From Bacteroidia bacterium (GTDB lineage Bacteria; Bacteroidota; Bacteroidia; Bacteroidales; BM520): a stretch of DNA of 19,049 nucleotides. The stretch lies in assembly GCA_009930445.1 (NCBI GenBank), contig RZYD01000022.1, forward strand, positions 1 to 19,049, read 5' to 3'. Each line of letters begins with the position of its first letter. Positions within the stretch are counted from its first letter, which is position 1. Below are positions 16,654 to 19,049 of the stretch, in pieces. Under the pieces are notes generated by a model that saw nothing but the letters and a program-made list of their open reading frames with translations, was not told the origin of the DNA and did no database searches. Both the position numbers and the translations under genes were made by a program.

Positions 16654-17374
16654 AATTAATTTTTTTAAACCATTCCGGGGCAATATATTCCAACCATTGC
16701 TCAATGGGTGTAACTACTACTATCCAACCTTCACATTGGCTTATGCTTATTTGCTTCCCGTTTAAATTGAAATATAGCTTCTGTGGCTCCACTTCATACC
16801 CTTTACCCTTACCAGTATCATTATGTAATAAAAACCCGTCTCCGGGGCTTACAATAGCATTAAAACCATACCAAGGCCATATAATCTTGGAACCGTTTAT
16901 ATTCTTTGCGATATCTGTCTCTACAAAATCCGGGAAATAATATTCCTGACCATCTTTATATTCTGTCTCCGGAAACCCCACCATCTGCCATCCCTCCAAA
17001 AGTTCTACTTCCACTTGTGTGATTTCTCCAGGTATGTCAATAGAACAATTATCAGTACATTTTACTAAATAGGACACCCTACAATCTAAGTCAATACCAT
17101 TAATTTGATATTCAGGCCACCAAACTTCTGTCTTTAACCCCCATGTTTTCATTATTGTAATCTTATCTGCTATCTCTGCAAAGACTTCTTCCGCATCAAT
17201 TACAACTGGTTCCACATAAAGGCTAAAAATATTCCATCCTTCATTAAAAGAAACTGTTTGTGTTGTTAAGGTGTTTTTTTTGTTGGCATTAATAAATTCT
17301 GTGTCTTCGGTTTTTTTTTCACACGATGCAACTATAAATATTACAGCTAACATCAATATTATCATTTTTTTCAT
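16640..17374 (-). CDS. Secreted lipoprotein with GWN-type repeats
   Basis: This 244-aa protein has a lipoprotein signal: positively charged MKKM, a hydrophobic run, and a lipobox VASC with the acyl-accepting Cys at residue 18, followed by EKKTEDTE, an acidic start suited to outer-membrane sorting in Bacteroidota. The mature part holds three EGW motifs at 45-47, 127-129 and 215-217. The first two start repeats of about 80 residues (EGWNIFSLYVEP ... VWWPEYQING and EGWQMVGFP ... IIWPWYGFNAIV), a repeat I recall from many Bacteroidota secreted proteins. It lies in the early/replication region, not with lysis or tail genes, so a job at the host surface during infection or lysogeny (for example, blocking superinfection) is possible. 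That is inference. Confidence 0.72.
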   Translation of the reverse strand: MKKMIILMLAVIFIVASCEKKTEDTEFINANKKNTLTTQTVSFNEGWNIFSLYVEPVVIDAEEVFAEIADKITIMKTWGLKTEVWWPEYQINGIDLDCRVSYLVKCTDNCSIDIPGEITQVEVELLEGWQMVGFPETEYKDGQEYYFPDFVETDIAKNINGSKIIWPWYGFNAIVSPGDGFLLHNDTGKGKGYEVEPQKLYFNLNGKQISISQCEGWIVVVTPIEQWLEYIAPEWFKKINYDRY

Positions 17375-17394
17375 AATCTGTTAGTTTAGAGATA

Positions 17395-18063
17395 TTAAAA
17401 AGGCAAATCATCTGATCCCTCTATAGAGTTTTCAGCTATTCCCATCCAATCATTATTTACTTTTTGCTGGTCATTAGGTTCCTCTGTTGTTTTATCCCAG
17501 TTTAAATTTAATGCCTGAGAAACTAAAAATTTATATTCTTTAGCGAAGAAGTAACGCCAATCCTCACTCTCAAAAGAAGTAGCATCCTCAGGAAACTCGG
17601 TAATACCATTGATTCTTTTTTTTGTTTTAGGGTCATAATAATAATTAGGGAGAACTACGTCATCCTGTATAATTCCAAGCCCTTGTCTTACTTTACCTTC
17701 TTTTGTTTCATAAGAATATGGAGATAAGATAACGTTTTTCCTTAAATCAACATTAGGTAAACGTTTTAAGAAGTCAGCGGCATAACTACACCCGGAAGGC
17801 ATATTAATAATAATATCTCCTTTTTCATCACTACAATAGATAGCTAATTGTTTCCCGAAGTTACCTTCTCTCTCATCAATTTTTTGTAATTTACATAATA
17901 GCTGACTATACACCAACTCGAATTTCGTTGATGATACCTTACCTGTTTTTTTGTCTATGACATCACGCTTAATTGCCATAGGGTCATTTTCATCCGTTTG
18001 GATATGGAATTTACCCTGAATAATAGAAACGAATGTTTTTTTTGTTTTCTCAATCCATGCCAT
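17395..18063 (-). CDS. Single-stranded DNA-binding protein (phage SSB-like)
   Basis: This 222-aa protein ends SIEGSDDLPF, the acidic tip of single-stranded DNA-binding proteins (compare DDDIPF) that recruits replication partners. The N-terminal half is predicted beta rich with a charged loop (DKKTGKVSSTKFELVYSQL) and VRQGLGIIQDDVVLPNYYYD. The OB fold itself cannot be recognised. It lies just upstream of the lipoprotein and replication genes, which matches a replication role. The length exceeds typical bacterial SSB proteins (about 170-180 aa). Confidence 0.65.
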   Translation of the reverse strand: MAWIEKTKKTFVSIIQGKFHIQTDENDPMAIKRDVIDKKTGKVSSTKFELVYSQLLCKLQKIDEREGNFGKQLAIYCSDEKGDIIINMPSGCSYAADFLKRLPNVDLRKNVILSPYSYETKEGKVRQGLGIIQDDVVLPNYYYDPKTKKRINGITEFPEDATSFESEDWRYFFAKEYKFLVSQALNLNWDKTTEEPNDQQKVNNDWMGIAENSIEGSDDLPF

Positions 18064-18068
18064 AATAC

Positions 18069-18506
18069 TTAATTTTTAGTTTGTAATTGTTTAGTTTCTA
18101 ATATTTCTGCTTCTTGCAAAATTTCTTGTTCTGTTTTATTTGATCCTTCTATTATCTTAAATCTGTTTTTTGTTTCACCACTGCCTTCTTCCCATCCGAA
18201 TTTTACCCTTGAAATATAAATATACCACGAAGGATTCTTCGCTGACATCCCCAGTTGAATAAGATTACTTTGTAACGCCATCACTAATATAGATAATTTA
18301 TCTATTAATACTTCTGCTTCGTCCTGTTCATAATGCCCTGCTTGTATTTTAAATGATAAATGGTCAAAGAAATTAGCTTTTAAATCATATTTATTATGGT
18401 ATAAAATTAAATCTCCTTCATAGATTATAAGCTCTTCTTTCAGAATATTTATAAAATCATCTAAAATATTAGAAATATACTCAAATTCATAATTTGTCCT
18501 GGTCAT
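18069..18506 (-). CDS. Hypothetical early protein
   Basis: This 145-aa protein is not recognised. It has a helical, acidic N-terminal half (FINILKEELIIYEGDL and DEAEVLIDKLSILVMALQSNL), a strand-rich centre with WYIYISRVKFGW, and a charged C-terminal tail rich in Glu and Lys. It overlaps the upstream gene by 4 nt (ATGA) and ends five bases before the SSB-like gene, so it belongs to the same early operon. Its function cannot be assigned. Confidence 0.75.
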   Translation of the reverse strand: MTRTNYEFEYISNILDDFINILKEELIIYEGDLILYHNKYDLKANFFDHLSFKIQAGHYEQDEAEVLIDKLSILVMALQSNLIQLGMSAKNPSWYIYISRVKFGWEEGSGETKNRFKIIEGSNKTEQEILQEAEILETKQLQTKN

Positions 18507-18745
18507 AATAATTTAATTCTATCCTCAATAAATTCTAATATTAGCTTTTGACAACTTACTGCTCGCTTCATAGCAGGATTAGGGATGTTCCCTTTTTCTA
18601 TAGTTATGTCAATTTTATTAGACATTCTAAGAATTTCTTTTTTTGTCTGCTGTTTCCAGTATAACAAAATTTCTAAACTTTTCTCGTTTCTTATATCGTC
18701 CTCATCTATTTGCAGTCGTTGTGATCTTAAATTTTTGTCTTCCAT
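18503..18745 (-). CDS. Hypothetical small helical protein
   Basis: This 80-aa, Lys- and Glu-rich protein is predicted to be entirely helical, with an N-terminal acidic stretch (IDEDDIRNEK) and SLEILLYWKQQTKKEIL. It has no recognised DNA-binding motif. It begins inside the end of the leftward small ORF at 18727 (19-nt overlap) and is coupled by ATGA to the next gene. A weak TATCTATG sequence upstream is noted but not convincing as a promoter. Confidence 0.7.
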   Translation of the reverse strand: MEDKNLRSQRLQIDEDDIRNEKSLEILLYWKQQTKKEILRMSNKIDITIEKGNIPNPAMKRAVSCQKLILEFIEDRIKLL

Positions 18746-18882
18746 TTTTTTACATAGATATAATAGTTATTTTTTTCTTTGTATATCCCTCTGTTAGGCA
18801 AAAATATGAAAATAATTATTGCCCGGATAATCCCTTTTACCTTTACTGAATATACTTCACCTAAATCTGTAATTGTAACCAT
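18727..18882 (-). CDS. First small protein of the leftward operon, possibly leaderless
   Basis: From the ATG at 18882 a 51-aa protein is read (an in-frame ATG at 18900 would give 57 aa). It begins MVTITDLGEVYSVKVKG, has a hydrophobic run (IIRAIIIFIFLP) and ends basic (YIYVKKWKTKI). It matches no family I know. The promoter element ends only four bases before this ATG, so the mRNA may start at the codon itself. The long upstream start at 18900 would precede that promoter and so is disfavoured. Confidence 0.55.
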   Translation of the reverse strand: MVTITDLGEVYSVKVKGIIRAIIIFIFLPNRGIYKEKNNYYIYVKKWKTKI

Positions 18883-18886
18883 GTAA

Positions 18887-18894
18887 CAAAAATA
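18887..18894 (-). promoter_or_regulatory. Leftward -7 promoter element (TATTTTTG)
   Basis: TATTTTTG on the minus strand fits TAnnTTTG exactly. No good TTTG box is seen 19-21 bases upstream. The sequence TTAC and then ATG follow directly. Confidence 0.55.
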
Positions 18895-18927
18895 ATACAT
18901 TTTTTAATAAGATGGTATAAATATTTA

Positions 18928-18950
18928 TAATTTAGAATGATTCTAAATTA
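18928..18950. repeat. 23-bp palindromic operator candidate
   Basis: TAATTTAGAAT and ATTCTAAATTA are perfect inverted repeats around a single central G at 18939. A second, weaker palindrome (TATAAAT-ATTTATA, 18916-18929) abuts it. The centre is equidistant from the two divergent -7 elements, so a repressor or regulator could control both directions. Confidence 0.75.
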
Positions 18951-18960
18951 CGTCAGGGTA

Positions 18961-18992
18961 TTGACTTTATGTTTTTTTTTATAATATCTTTG
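18961..18992 (+). promoter_or_regulatory. Rightward promoter (TTG-N21-TATCTTTG)
   Basis: TATCTTTG (18985-18992) is a full TAnnTTTG match, with ATTG/TTGAC 21 bases upstream as a three-of-four match to the -33 element. ATG follows after TGAC, so the transcript may be leaderless. Confidence 0.65.
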
Positions 18993-18996
18993 TGAC

Positions 18997-19049
18997 ATGA
19001 ATAACCTAAGAATACATAAAATTACGGGAGAGACAGGTTGCTTAACGGT
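18997..19049 (+). CDS. Start of a rightward gene, cut by window edge
   Basis: The ATG at 18997 opens a frame MNNLRIHKITGETGCLT that continues to the end of the window. It is the only plus-strand gene with support. Divergent genes in this position often encode a repressor or recombinase, but 17 residues are too few to tell. Confidence 0.4.
   Translation, partial: MNNLRIHKITGETGCLT

Noticed and set aside
16654..16704. Extended initiator start at 16704
   Set aside because: It would use TTG and overlap the lipoprotein gene by 65 nt. The ATG at 16653 gives a conventional start with a 14-nt overlap.
18751..18760. TATCTATG ahead of the 80-aa gene as a promoter
   Set aside because: It is one base off TAnnTTTG and no TTTG lies 19-21 bases upstream. 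It also sits inside the 51-aa small gene, so readthrough from the leftward promoter is simpler.
1..19049. tRNA genes, CRISPR arrays, insertion sequences, integrase or terminase genes
   Set aside because: None could be supported from the sequence. No tRNA-like fold, array of repeats, terminal inverted repeat or matching protein motif was found by eye.

Overview
The window is an AT-rich stretch (about one-third G+C by eye) of a tailed bacteriophage or prophage of a Bacteroidota host. The host assignment rests on three things. Perfect Bacteroidota-type promoter elements (TAnnTTTG, in one case with TTTG 19 bases upstream) sit where promoters are expected. The gene starts lack Shine-Dalgarno sequences and are instead preceded by A-rich leaders. 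The protein families resemble those of Bacteroidales/Flavobacteriia phages as I remember them. No integrase or terminase is visible, so lytic versus temperate cannot be settled. A long-tailed (probably siphovirus-like) particle is implied.

Nearly every gene is on the minus strand, so transcription runs from about 18.9 kb down to 1. (a) 18.73-19.05 kb: a divergent control region with a 23-bp perfect palindrome. It lies exactly midway between two TAnnTTTG elements and two start codons. A small protein is read leftward and a truncated gene rightward. (b) 16.6-18.75 kb: an early module with two small unknown proteins, an SSB-like protein ending in DDLPF, and a secreted lipoprotein. (c) 15.8-16.65 kb: a replication initiator or helicase-loader gene that carries a candidate origin inside it (two 20-bp iterons next to a 42-bp AT tract). 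(d) 12.76-15.81 kb: three consecutive glycosyltransferase-type genes, one with two catalytic domains. (e) 12.66-12.76 kb: a near-ideal Bacteroidota promoter buried in two abutting palindromes, the likely start of the structural operon. (f) 5.7-12.66 kb: tail-tube-like protein, a 75-aa protein, portal, an unknown protein, scaffold, major capsid protein followed by a hairpin terminator, a 421-aa virion protein with a CBM5/12-like segment, then two neck or tail-completion proteins. (g) 1-5.7 kb: tail assembly chaperone pair joined by a -1 frameshift on an A11 run, a small membrane protein, and a giant tape-measure gene that runs off the left edge.

The genes are packed with 4-nt (ATGA) or longer overlaps, consistent with translational coupling. 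The window joins the DNA-replication and regulation arm of the genome to the head and tail arm. The glycosyltransferase cassette and the lipoprotein are the accessory cargo. The most notable non-coding signals are the frameshift site, the in-gene origin candidate, and the symmetric, apparently leaderless, divergent promoters.
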